Positions 18,539 to 26,715 of a stretch of 33,977 bases of DNA are shown here, piece by piece. Made by a program: the position numbers and the translations under genes. The notes under the pieces were generated by a model. That model saw only the letters and a program-made list of their open reading frames with translations. It did no database searches and was not told the origin of the DNA. Location: positions 1 to 33,977 of the forward strand of contig NZ_BAYD01000112.1 of NCBI RefSeq assembly GCF_000685075.1, read 5' to 3'. Origin of the DNA: Paraburkholderia oxyphila NBRC 105797 (GTDB lineage Bacteria; Pseudomonadota; Gammaproteobacteria; Burkholderiales; Burkholderiaceae). Position 1 is the stretch's first letter; every line of letters begins with the position of its first letter.

Positions 18539-18865
18539 ATGAAACAGCGGCCGAGGATTTATTACTCCGAGAGCCAGAAGGCACTGATGTGGAACCGCTG
18601 GCGCAGAGGCGATACGATTCATCAGCTTGCCAGGCTGTTCGATCAAGACCACTTCGATACAGCGGATACTGTCGGAGACCGGCGGCATCCAGCCGCCGCA
18701 GAGGCACCGCGCGCCGCAGGCATTGACGCTCGCGGAGCGCGAGGAAATCTCCCGCTATCTGGTGTCTGGATTATCGATTCGCTCGATAGCGGCCAGCCTA
18801 GGGCGCGCTCCTTCCACTATAAGCCGCGAGTTGCAGCACAGCGGAAGGCGGCGCAAGAACCATCG
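18539..18865 (+). pseudogene. IS30-family transposase N-terminal remnant
   Basis: The first piece starts at ATG 18539 after a GGAGG-like site: MKQRPRIYYSESQKALMWNR and RWRRGDTIHQLARLFDQ. It then shifts frame near 18650 into SIQRILSETGGIQPPQRHRA, followed by LTLAEREEISRYLVSGLSIR and APSTISRELQHSG, the IS30 helix-turn-helix region. After about 18865 the similarity is lost, so the DDE catalytic domain is gone. It is a truncated, frameshifted relic lying between the IS110 element and the TetR gene. Confidence 0.85.
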
Positions 18866-18935
18866 TACTTCGAGCAGTCTGCTACCGTTGGCCCAATCAA
18901 ATCAACCAGTTTGCTCTGACGGATCATCCAACCCC

Positions 18936-19622
18936 TCACGGTTTTCCCCTGACTGTCCGACGCACAGCACGCTTTGCACCGTTGACCGACGTTATCGGCG
19001 CATGCTTCGCCATGGGCCGTCCGCGCCATGTGGTTCCACCCACGACATACTGCACCAGCGCCTCAACAAGACGTTCTTTCGTAGAAACGTCTCCCCGTGG
19101 AAACAGCCAATCCTCGAGCACTATCGACGATACGACCAAACAAAAGGTAAGTCGTACCGCGAACCACGGGTCCAAGCCGCCCGGCTTATGATGACGACGC
19201 CCCATCTCTTCCAATCGGTCGAACAAGCGCGCCAACGATCGATGAATCTGGCAATCTTGGTCCGATCGGTTCGGCCCAGACAAGGCGAAAAGCGCGATGA
19301 TGAGCTCACGCTCTTCTGTTAGCAGCTCGTAGAGTTGTCTCGTGTATTGAACTACACTCGCCCCGAACAACTCCTGCGGTGACTCAAATTCTCGTTCGAA
19401 GCCTCGCACGAAAGTCTCCAACGAAAATAGCACGGCTTCTTCAAGCAATCGAGCTTTGCTGCCAAAGTGACGAAAGATGAGCGGTTCCTGCACCAATGCG
19501 GCCGCGGCGATCGCTTTCGTCCCCGTGGCCTCGTATCCATACTCTTGAAACAACTTGACCGACGCTTTCAGGATCGCTTCGCGTACTTCGCCGGTAGAAC
19601 GTCTCTTCCTAATATCTTTCAT
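18936..19622 (-). CDS. TetR-family transcriptional regulator
   Basis: About 228 residues. The TetR_N helix-turn-helix occupies roughly residues 8-60: REAILKASVKLFQEYGYEAT, then GTKAIAAAALVQEPLIFRHF and GSKARLLEEAV. The C-terminal ligand domain is all-helical and divergent, ending in a basic tail (KRAVRRTVRGKP). The start chosen is the ATG at 19622. A GTG six codons earlier is possible. It is the best candidate to bind the two AGATAG-N5-CTATCT palindromes between the ligase and the flavoprotein gene, because TetR proteins use such short-arm palindromes. It lies 234 bp downstream of the acyl-CoA dehydrogenase gene on the same strand. Confidence 0.92.
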   Translation of the reverse strand: MKDIRKRRSTGEVREAILKASVKLFQEYGYEATGTKAIAAAALVQEPLIFRHFGSKARLLEEAVLFSLETFVRGFEREFESPQELFGASVVQYTRQLYELLTEERELIIALFALSGPNRSDQDCQIHRSLARLFDRLEEMGRRHHKPGGLDPWFAVRLTFCLVVSSIVLEDWLFPRGDVSTKERLVEALVQYVVGGTTWRGRPMAKHAPITSVNGAKRAVRRTVRGKP

Positions 19623-19856
19623 CGCATCCAAGCTCAACACGTCTCGAGCAGCTTGCCCTCTTAGATTTGGCTATGCCACCGCCAGGGACGGCGAATAGGT
19701 TTCTCTCTAAAATAAAGATCCAATGAGAGATTCCTAGAAGCTGTTTTGCTCATGGTTCATCCCCAAAATGCCGAATCACAAACACAACGTCGCGCTAGCG
19801 AACAACCGCCTCCCTGCCCGCCACCCAGCCATCGATCAATTTCGGTTTTCGGCTAT

Positions 19857-21023
19857 CTAATCCTTTGGGAGTTTCATAAGATTTGCAATGTTGTTTCGCT
19901 GAATGCCCGTTGAGCCTCCGACGATGGGTGTAGCGAGCACATCGCGTACGTACCGCTCCATGTTAAACCCTTCGGCATACCCGTACGCACCCATTACATA
20001 TTGCTGACAGTTCAAAACGATATCACGTGCAGATTCACATACGTGGAGTTTCGCCATGGATGTGGCTACAGCACTGGTGCGGCCCGTTTCGACCAGCCAT
20101 GCAGCATGGGAAAGCATGAGTCGGCATGTTTGTATCTTCGCTTGCGCATCGGCCAACACGTGCCGCACGGTTTGGTGAGCGCAAATGACTTTACCACCTT
20201 GGACACGCTGCTGACTATACTCCCACGCCTCTTCGAGAGCCGCCTCCGCAATACCTAACGCGATCGCACTCGGGGCGATCTTCTCGATCTCCAACGTGGG
20301 GCCCGTCAGAATGGACCAGGCGTTGTTCCATCCCGCCTCCCCTCCAACTACGAGATCAAATGGCACCTCCACATCCTCGAAAACAACATCATTGGTCGGC
20401 AATCCGCGCGAGCCCATGACTTGAATTGGCGTGATTGTCACTCCCGCGGCGTTGGTGGGAACGAGTACGAACGTCAAGTTCTTGCGGCGATCCTCACTAT
20501 GGCCGGTGCGCACCAGCGTATAAATGTAATCAGCAAGCGAAGCACCCGTGACCCAGCGCTTGGTTCCATGTACGAAGACCCTATCACCGTGCCGTCGTGC
20601 GGTCGTTTGCACATCGGCCAAATCGGCTCCGACCATGGGTTCCGACAAGCCGTAGGCAACAAGCATCTCACCCGCGAGCAGTTGTGGCAGGAATTTACGC
20701 TTCTGATCATCGGTACCCGACTCTGAAATATTGAGTGCCCCATATCCCGCGCCCATGTTGAACAGACTCGCGAGCGGGGTGCTCCACCGGCTCAACTCCG
20801 TGAGTGTCGTGGCCATGGCCATGACCCGACGGCCGAGGCCTCCATACTCTTGCGGTACGCACATACCCGCCAATCCCAACTCGGCCAGGGTGACGGACAC
20901 ACTCCTCGGCATATTGTCCGTCTTTTCCCAGTCGCGCAGCATCGTCGGCGGAAAGCGCTTTCGGACGAAACGCCGGATGGAATCTTTTAGCGCGGAGATA
21001 TCCTCATCTTCTGTAAAATCCAT
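19857..21023 (-). CDS. Acyl-CoA dehydrogenase
   Basis: A 388-aa flavoenzyme that desaturates an acyl-CoA. It has the FAD/substrate loop YGLSEPMVGADLADVQTTAR, the HGTKRWVTGA segment and the C-terminal helical domain with GAYGYAEGFNMERYVRD. The family's usual C-terminal GEGTSEIQR reads VGGSTGIQR here, so the common catalytic Glu is replaced by Gly (about residue 370). The base must be elsewhere, as in some FadE-type enzymes of ring degradation, or activity is altered. GGAAG precedes the ATG. It follows the ligase gene by 55 bp, so the two form an operon. Confidence 0.93.
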   Translation of the reverse strand: MDFTEDEDISALKDSIRRFVRKRFPPTMLRDWEKTDNMPRSVSVTLAELGLAGMCVPQEYGGLGRRVMAMATTLTELSRWSTPLASLFNMGAGYGALNISESGTDDQKRKFLPQLLAGEMLVAYGLSEPMVGADLADVQTTARRHGDRVFVHGTKRWVTGASLADYIYTLVRTGHSEDRRKNLTFVLVPTNAAGVTITPIQVMGSRGLPTNDVVFEDVEVPFDLVVGGEAGWNNAWSILTGPTLEIEKIAPSAIALGIAEAALEEAWEYSQQRVQGGKVICAHQTVRHVLADAQAKIQTCRLMLSHAAWLVETGRTSAVATSMAKLHVCESARDIVLNCQQYVMGAYGYAEGFNMERYVRDVLATPIVGGSTGIQRNNIANLMKLPKD

Positions 21024-21078
21024 TTTTCTTCCACATGTCGTGTTTCAAATTGATCGTCATATTTATCGAGATCGTACA

Positions 21079-22734
21079 TCAGTGGCTCTCACGCTCCCGA
21101 TCCCAAAGTTCATCGCGGTAATTTTCAAAACGCCGCACGAGCTCATGCTTCTGCACTTTCTGACTGTGTGTTCTGGGTAACTCGGACACGAAAATCAGGT
21201 ACCGTGGCAACATGAAACTAGGGATTTTTTGCGCGCAAAAATCGTGCAACTCAGTCACCGTCACGCGAGCCTCGGACTTCAAGACAACCGCAGCAGCAAC
21301 GTCTTCCTCGCCTAACGGCGAACTAAGCGGGAACACAGCAGCTTCCGCAACTGCACCATGTTTTTGAAGTATTTGCTCCACCTCGAAGGCAGAAATATTT
21401 TCTCCACGCCTCCGTATCGAATCCTTAGAGCGCCCGACAAACCAGAGATAACCGTCCTCGTCCAAATAGCCTCGATCGCCGGTATGAAACCAACCATTGC
21501 GCCAAGCCGTCGCAGTCGCGTGTGGATTGTTATAGTAGCCGGGCGATGCACCCCAAGGCGCGGCACAGCGGATCACAATTTCGCCGACGGTGCCGGAATC
21601 CACTTCAAAATCATCCTCATCGAAGATTTTCATCTGCCATCCGTCCATGACACGTCCAGCCGATCCGATCTTCACGGCAGGATCAAGCAGCGAGAATGCG
21701 GTTGGCATACCGCAGTCGGTCAAACCATATGCCGCCCCCAAGCGCATTCCAAAGCGCGCTTCAAATGCAGCCGCAAAAGAAGGTATCGGCACGGTTATGC
21801 ATATGCGGACATTGTGACGCCGGTCGTCTTCGCGTGGTGGTTGGGCCCACAACATGTTCAGGCTCGCACCCGGCATCGAGATCATGGTAGCCTCACATGC
21901 CTTCACCTCCTGCATGAACCGGGAGGCGGAGAACTGTCGTGTGAGTGCCATGGACGCACCTGCCATCACCGCGGCCAATACGCCACATTGCAAGCCGCTC
22001 AAATGTGTGAGCGGCATCCAACAATACACCTTGTCATTGGCGCGAAGGCCAAAATACGCACATGCATCCAGCGCATACATTAGAGAGCGCGCCTGCGTGT
22101 AGAGCACGCCTTTCGATGGTCCCGTGGTGCCCGAGGTGAACATGATGTGCGCCGTGTCGGAGAAGCGCGTTCCGGTCAATTCACTCTCGTCGGCGCCTTC
22201 AAATAAGGCCTGGAATGATGTCGCTGCTACATCGCCGCCCTCTGGCAATTGCACCATCTGCGAGCCGTCGTTCACGATGATCCGCTTTATGGACGGAACC
22301 GCGTCACGAATAGCGAGCCAGCGACTCAGAAAGGATTCCTCGATGACGAGTGTCGATGCTTCGGCAGTGCATAAGAAATGGCGCAGCAAATCGCCGACTG
22401 CCGCAGCGTTGATCAACACGGACGTCGCGCCCAACTTTGCGAGTGCGAAAAGCAGCAAAACATGCTCAGGCGTATTGTCCAACATAACCGCGACGTGCGA
22501 TCCAGCGCCGATTCCAAGCGCCTCAAGGGCACGCGCCATGCGATTGGACAGTCGCTCCACGTCCGCATAGCTAAAGTGGCGCCCGTCCTCCAGAAATTCC
22601 ATGCAAACGCGGTCGCCGATACGAGAGGCTCGATCCGCAAGCACCGCAGCAAAGGTCAATGTCCGTGTGTCGTAACCGCGCCAGCGTCCTGCCGAGTATG
22701 CGTCAACCATTCTCGCGAATCTCCGCCTGGTCAT
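21079..22734 (-). CDS. AMP-forming acyl-CoA ligase
   Basis: About 551 residues of the ANL superfamily. It activates a carboxylic acid with ATP and CoA. The phosphate loop is MFTSGTTGPSKGV. Other motifs are AAYGLTD (YGxTE variant with Asp), GWFHTGDRGYLDEDG, FVGRSKDSIRRRGENIS and a C-terminal PRTHSQKVQKHEL with the likely catalytic Lys. The start is uncertain: the ATG at 22734 (MTRRRF) is used here, and the ATG at 22710 (MVDAYSAG) has a GGAG ten bases upstream. Its promoter carries a 17-bp palindrome shared with the divergent flavoprotein gene. It presumably feeds the acid made by block A enzymes into beta-oxidation. Confidence 0.93.
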   Translation of the reverse strand: MTRRRFARMVDAYSAGRWRGYDTRTLTFAAVLADRASRIGDRVCMEFLEDGRHFSYADVERLSNRMARALEALGIGAGSHVAVMLDNTPEHVLLLFALAKLGATSVLINAAAVGDLLRHFLCTAEASTLVIEESFLSRWLAIRDAVPSIKRIIVNDGSQMVQLPEGGDVAATSFQALFEGADESELTGTRFSDTAHIMFTSGTTGPSKGVLYTQARSLMYALDACAYFGLRANDKVYCWMPLTHLSGLQCGVLAAVMAGASMALTRQFSASRFMQEVKACEATMISMPGASLNMLWAQPPREDDRRHNVRICITVPIPSFAAAFEARFGMRLGAAYGLTDCGMPTAFSLLDPAVKIGSAGRVMDGWQMKIFDEDDFEVDSGTVGEIVIRCAAPWGASPGYYNNPHATATAWRNGWFHTGDRGYLDEDGYLWFVGRSKDSIRRRGENISAFEVEQILQKHGAVAEAAVFPLSSPLGEEDVAAAVVLKSEARVTVTELHDFCAQKIPSFMLPRYLIFVSELPRTHSQKVQKHELVRRFENYRDELWDRERESH

Positions 22735-22746
22735 AGTAGGATCATT

Positions 22747-22786
22747 AGATAGCGCCACTATCTTACATATGCGGAGGCCATGTCAA
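22747..22786 (-). promoter_or_regulatory. Ligase promoter with overlapping palindromic operator
   Basis: On the minus strand TTGACATG provides the -35 (22786-22781), with an 18-bp spacer to GATAGT (22762-22757) as a weak -10. The palindrome AGATAGTGGCGCTATCT (22763-22747) covers the -10, a position expected for repression. The matching site on the divergent promoter is identical at 15 of 17 positions. Confidence 0.7.
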
Positions 22787-22833
22787 GAACGCTCGGACGT
22801 GTCACGAAAAATATCGGGAAGACATCATAGTGC

Positions 22834-22873
22834 TTGACATGCGCCGACACCTCGCTAGATAGTATCGCTATCT
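22834..22873 (+). promoter_or_regulatory. Flavoprotein-crotonase promoter with overlapping palindromic operator
   Basis: TTGACA (22834-22839, within TTGACATG), an 18-bp spacer, then GATAGT (22858-22863) as -10. The palindrome AGATAGTATCGCTATCT (22857-22873) overlaps the -10 exactly as at the ligase promoter. The regulator is probably the TetR protein encoded nearby, by inference only. Confidence 0.7.
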
Positions 22874-22903
22874 TAATTACAAGATGCGTCTTTGGGAGGT
22901 TCA

Positions 22904-23860
22904 ATGTCTTTCATAGAATCCTTGCGCGGCAAGCTCGCGCTGCCAGTCATTGGCGCGCCCATGTTCATTGCTTCCGACCCCGATCTGGTCATCGCGCAAT
23001 GCAAAGCAGGCATCATCGGCACCATGCCTTCGCTATCGGTGCGAGCTGAAGAAGACCTAGGCCCTGCTTTGCTACGTATCCGCAATGAACTAAATGAGTT
23101 TCAGAGCGCGCATCCCGAGCGGCCCGTCGCTCCGTACGGCGTAAATATTGTCGTTCACCAGTCGAACCCACGTTTCGAACACGATCTGGACGTATGCGTT
23201 CAACATCGTGTCCCGCTGATCATCACTTCACTCGGCGCTGCGCGTGCGGTCGCCGACCGCGTGCATAGCTATGGCGGGCATGTGTTGCACGATGTGATCA
23301 ACCTCAAGCATGCTCGCAAAGCAATCGCCGAGGGTGTCGACGGCATCATTGCAGTGTGTTGTGGCGCGGGCGGTCACGCGGGCGCGCTGAGTCCGTTCGC
23401 CCTCGTACGCGAACTGCGCCAGGAATATGCGGGGCCTCTCATCCTTGCAGGCGCTGTTTCCGATGGTGCTGGCATCCTGGCCGCTCTCGCCATGGGAGCG
23501 GATCTGGCCTACATGGGCACGCGCTTCATCGCGACCGCTGAGTCTCCATCGCGGCAGGAGTACAAGCAAATGCTCCTGGAGAGCGCGGCTGACGACATCA
23601 TGTATTCCAATTGGCTCACGGGCGTGTATGGCAATTTTCTCAAGCCGAGCTTCATTAAGGCCGGCCTAGATCCACATAATCTTCCGCCCCGCCACAATTC
23701 AGAAGTAACGGTTTCAAGTAATAAGCCAAAACAATGGAAGGACATCTGGAGCGCGGGACAGGGTGTCGGCGTCATCAAGGACGTACCAACAACGGCAGAG
23801 TTGGTTTCTCGCATTAAAGATGAATTCCAGGCTGCTCGCGCACGGCTTGCAGCATTTTGA
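22904..23860 (+). CDS. Nitronate monooxygenase-family FMN enzyme
   Basis: About 318 residues, an FMN TIM-barrel of the 2-nitropropane dioxygenase family. The N-terminus LALPVIGAPMFIASDPDLV, the active-site stretch AVCCGAGGHAGALSPF (with the His used as base in class members) and LAGAVSDGAGILAALAMGAD, then AYMGTRFIATAESP, are typical. The start is the ATG at 22904, directly after GGGAGG. In actinobacterial steroid catabolism a member of this family (IpdC) acts on a CoA thioester, so a role in ring processing rather than nitronate detoxification is plausible in this context. It heads an operon with two crotonases. Confidence 0.92.
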   Translation: MSFIESLRGKLALPVIGAPMFIASDPDLVIAQCKAGIIGTMPSLSVRAEEDLGPALLRIRNELNEFQSAHPERPVAPYGVNIVVHQSNPRFEHDLDVCVQHRVPLIITSLGAARAVADRVHSYGGHVLHDVINLKHARKAIAEGVDGIIAVCCGAGGHAGALSPFALVRELRQEYAGPLILAGAVSDGAGILAALAMGADLAYMGTRFIATAESPSRQEYKQMLLESAADDIMYSNWLTGVYGNFLKPSFIKAGLDPHNLPPRHNSEVTVSSNKPKQWKDIWSAGQGVGVIKDVPTTAELVSRIKDEFQAARARLAAF

Positions 23861-23894
23861 CTTGGTCTTTGCTCAACCTAAACGGAGAGGCACC

Positions 23895-24722
23895 GTGGGG
23901 GACATAGTTCTTCAACACCTTGATGCCAGCGTATTGACCATCACCATCAATCGTGCAGCGTCAAAGAACTCATTGAGTATGCAAGCGGCTCGCCTGCTGC
24001 AAGAAGCCATTCGCATGGCCGAGCTTTCGCCTGACGTGAGGGTCATCATTATCACCGGGTCTGGGGACAGCTTTTGTTCCGGCGGCGATTTCAAGAATTT
24101 CGGCGCGCCCGACCCCGGCGACCCACAAGCGGTTAAATGGCACAAGGAGCCCAACTGGAATGAAATCGAGGCGAAGACTCGGCGCTTTCTCCTCGGCTTT
24201 GAGGGTCCACGATTGCTGCATACAATGGCGAAACCCACAATCGCGATGCTGCGAGGTCCCGCCGTGGGCGCTGGCGTCGGCCTAGCAGCGGCCTGTGACT
24301 TCAGGTTCCTCGCCGACTCAGCTTATTTTCTACCTGGTTATATACGTGTCGGCCTGTCCCCGGACTATGGCACCAGCTACTACGTGACGAAACTTATCGG
24401 CCCAGCGAAGGCACGTGAGCTATATCTACTTGGAGATAAGGTGAGCGCGCAAGAGGCGCTGCGAATCGGCTTGGCCACGCGTGTTGTAAATGATGCAGAT
24501 CTTGAACGCGAGACCATGGAGTTCGCGCGCCGGTTGGCCGATGGGCCTCCCGTGGCGCTGCAATACACCAAAGAAGCGATCAATGCTGCGGAGGCGCGGA
24601 TGCTGGAGGACGTGCTGCTTACCGAAGCACGCAATTTCGCCCGTTGCTTTCAAACGGAGGACGCCAAGGAAGCAGTTCGCGCTCACCTGGAGAAGCGCGC
24701 CGCGATCTTCAAAGGTCGTTGA
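23895..24722 (+). CDS. Enoyl-CoA hydratase/isomerase (crotonase) 1
   Basis: About 275 residues from a GTG at 23895, which follows GGAGAGG. The oxyanion-hole segments are DSFCSGGDF and LRGPAVGAGVGLAAACDF. At the position of the second catalytic Glu of classical hydratases the sequence reads YIRVGLSPDYGTSYYV, with Asp after Pro. This is a pattern more like isomerases of the PaaG type than hydratases. The position is 34 bp after the flavoprotein gene. An upstream frame is open but overlaps that gene. Its likely role is isomerisation or hydration of an unsaturated ring-derived acyl-CoA. Confidence 0.92.
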   Translation: MGDIVLQHLDASVLTITINRAASKNSLSMQAARLLQEAIRMAELSPDVRVIIITGSGDSFCSGGDFKNFGAPDPGDPQAVKWHKEPNWNEIEAKTRRFLLGFEGPRLLHTMAKPTIAMLRGPAVGAGVGLAAACDFRFLADSAYFLPGYIRVGLSPDYGTSYYVTKLIGPAKARELYLLGDKVSAQEALRIGLATRVVNDADLERETMEFARRLADGPPVALQYTKEAINAAEARMLEDVLLTEARNFARCFQTEDAKEAVRAHLEKRAAIFKGR

Positions 24723-24754
24723 TGCCGCGCATTCTTTGCGGCGAGGAGAGCCCA

Positions 24755-25555
24755 GTGGAATACGAAACCGTTGAATACGAAGAGATAGAGTCTGTCGCGC
24801 GCATCTATCTCAATCGTCCTGAAAAACGCAATGCACAAAATATCCGATTGCTGGAGGAGCTAGAGCACGCGCTGGCTCACGCCGGCGCAGACCCCAGAAT
24901 TCGGGTCGTGGTCCTTGGCGGTCGAGGGACGCATTTCTCAGCGGGCCACGATGTTGTTGAACTCGGCGATGACTATCTCAAGCGTCCCGTCGAAGAACGT
25001 TACTCCTTCGAAGAAGCACGTTATTACCAGTCTGCCCTAAAGTTGTGGGATTTACCCAAGCCGGTAATAGCCGAAATACGGGGAGCGTGCGTGGCCGGAG
25101 CATTCATGTTGGCTGCAATGTGTGACCTTATCGTTGCGTCGGAAGAGACGTATTTTGCAGACCCTGTCGTGCAAATGGGCGCAGCGGCTGTGGAAGTATT
25201 GTTTCACCCATGGGCGCTCGGGCCGAGACTCGCAAAAGACATTCTATTTACGGGCCGTCGCCTAACGGTTCAGGAGGCAGGACGGATCGGGCTAGTGAAT
25301 CGCATAGTACCCGACAGCGCATTGTCCTCGACCGCACTTGAATTAGCGCAACAGATAGCTAATGCCCCGCCCTTCTCACTCAAACTCATCAAGAACTCCA
25401 TTCACCGCGCGCTGGACATCCAGGGATTTCGCACTTCCCTCAACGCTCACTTCGACACTCACCAGTTGTCACATGCCGCAAGCGCTGTGCCCGTCGCAGA
25501 GTCCCTTAGCTTTCTTAAGGCACATCTCCACGACAAAGGGCGGAAACTGCAATAG
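24755..25555 (+). CDS. Enoyl-CoA hydratase/isomerase (crotonase) 2
   Basis: About 266 residues from a GTG at 24755, preceded by GAGGAG. An ATG at 24722 overlaps the stop of crotonase 1 and is an alternative start. It has YLNRPEKRNAQN, the oxyanion-hole THFSAGHDV and IRGACVAGAFMLAAMCD. The usual catalytic-Glu region reads FADPVVQMGAAAVEVLFHPW, without the classical Glu pair, so the exact reaction is open. The C-terminal KNSIHRALDIQGF is typical of the family. It is translationally close to crotonase 1. A 9-bp hairpin follows the stop. Confidence 0.9.
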   Translation: MEYETVEYEEIESVARIYLNRPEKRNAQNIRLLEELEHALAHAGADPRIRVVVLGGRGTHFSAGHDVVELGDDYLKRPVEERYSFEEARYYQSALKLWDLPKPVIAEIRGACVAGAFMLAAMCDLIVASEETYFADPVVQMGAAAVEVLFHPWALGPRLAKDILFTGRRLTVQEAGRIGLVNRIVPDSALSSTALELAQQIANAPPFSLKLIKNSIHRALDIQGFRTSLNAHFDTHQLSHAASAVPVAESLSFLKAHLHDKGRKLQ

Positions 25556-25568
25556 GGGACTGTCGTGT

Positions 25569-25598
25569 CACGATGGTCGGCGAAGGTCAACCATCGTG
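25569..25598 (+). terminator. Hairpin after crotonase 2, possible terminator
   Basis: Perfect 9-bp stem CACGATGGT / ACCATCGTG with a 12-nt loop, 14 bp after the crotonase 2 stop codon. There is no T run after it. It separates this operon from the next promoter. The remaining gap up to 25832 holds the promoter described below. Confidence 0.55.
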
Positions 25599-25732
25599 CG
25601 TCGTATCGGCGCGAAGCTTATTACCATCGAGGCCATGGGAGTTGACAGCGACAGAACCGGTGCAGATGCTCCGGCAACATCGTCGTGTGCGGTTGGACGC
25701 AGTCGTCTGTGTGCGGCTAGGGCGTACCCTAC

Positions 25733-25768
25733 TTGACATGCGCAACATAAAATTACGACAATAGTAAT
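25733..25768 (+). promoter_or_regulatory. Predicted promoter and palindrome of the retro-Claisen-type crotonase unit
   Basis: TTGACA (25733-25738, again within TTGACATG), an 18-bp spacer and GACAAT (25757-25762, 4/6) as -10. The palindrome ATTAC-N7-GTAAT (25752-25768) overlaps the -10. Its GTAATC arm is the core of the CGATTACG sites at the ferredoxin promoter, which suggests that the two IclR paralogues read related sites. The region around it is AT-rich and forms a longer imperfect palindrome (GCAACATAA ... TTATGTTTGC). Confidence 0.55.
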
Positions 25769-25832
25769 CAAATTATGTTTGCGGTAATTTCCTGTTGCGA
25801 TCGACGGTCATTCCCGCGAGCGGGAGAAAATC

Positions 25833-26612
25833 TTGCCTCATCTTTCAACTTATCAGGATCGGTTCCCAAACATCACGATCGAGCGCGACACCGAGGGCGT
25901 TGTCTTGTTTCGGCTGCACGACGATGACGGTGGCCCGCTGAAATGGGGGGTCGATCCAGACTCGATTCACGCCCAGTTGCCAGATGCCCTCTATCAGATT
26001 GGCCGGGACCTGGACAACCGCGTGATGATCCTTACCGGCACTGGCGATCACTTTTGTATGGCTCGCGACCCCGCCAAATACCTCCACCTGAACGGCCCCG
26101 AACACATCTATCGGATTGTGCGTGAGGCTCGCGACATACTTGTCAACATGGTGGAAATCGAAGTGCCAGTAATCAGCGCTGTCAACGGACCGGCTTCATA
26201 CCATCCAGAGCTAACGGTGCTAGCGGATATTGTCCTGGCCACGCCTGACACCTGGTTCCAGGACTCGCATATTCGTGGCGGCATGGTCCCGGGCGATGGA
26301 GGCCAGATAGTTTGGCAGGAGCTCCTTGGCATTACTCGCGCCAATTACTTTCTGCTGACCGAAGAAAAGCTGACTGCACAAGCTGCGCTTGCCTGTGGCG
26401 CAGTGCATGAGATTGTGCAACATTCGCAGCTATTACCCCGCGCACGCGCCATCGCTTCACAATTGCTGAAGAAATCCGCCTCAACCTTGCGCTACAGTCG
26501 GATCGCACTCAACCAAGCCCTGAAAGAGCGGTTCACCAAAGAGTTGAGCCATGGATTGATGGCTGAGCTGTTGTCCTTTGCTGCCGAGAGGGGTCAAGCG
26601 GGCGGCAAGTAG
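25833..26612 (+). CDS. Crotonase-superfamily enzyme similar to 6-oxocamphor hydrolase
   Basis: 259 residues from a TTG at 25833 after GGGAG. The whole sequence follows the pattern of Rhodococcus 6-oxocamphor hydrolase, a retro-Claisenase that cleaves a carbon-carbon bond of a cyclic beta-diketone with water. Shared stretches are VMILTGTGDHFC, IEVPVISAVNGPA, ADIVLATPDTWFQD, MVPGDGG and YFLLTEEKLTAQAAL. The residues I remember as catalytic in that enzyme (His145, Asp154, Glu244) are matched by His146, Asp155 and Glu245 at a constant offset of one. Normal hydratase Glu residues are absent. The substrate could be a free beta-diketone or a CoA ester. It has its own promoter and is followed by the second IclR gene. 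Confidence 0.88.
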   Translation: MPHLSTYQDRFPNITIERDTEGVVLFRLHDDDGGPLKWGVDPDSIHAQLPDALYQIGRDLDNRVMILTGTGDHFCMARDPAKYLHLNGPEHIYRIVREARDILVNMVEIEVPVISAVNGPASYHPELTVLADIVLATPDTWFQDSHIRGGMVPGDGGQIVWQELLGITRANYFLLTEEKLTAQAALACGAVHEIVQHSQLLPRARAIASQLLKKSASTLRYSRIALNQALKERFTKELSHGLMAELLSFAAERGQAGGK

Positions 26613-26715
26613 GCCGTGCTGCCTTGATTGGCCGCTTGCGCCTCGAAAATTCGATCGCTATCGTTATCGCTCACTTTCAGTTACATTCCACAGATTTGCC
26701 ATGATGAGGGGGGCG

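Noticed and set aside
19851..19861. Third TetR operator at the end of the acyl-CoA dehydrogenase gene
   Set aside because: Only one half-site (TTAGATAGC on the minus strand) is present, overlapping the stop codon, with no second arm.
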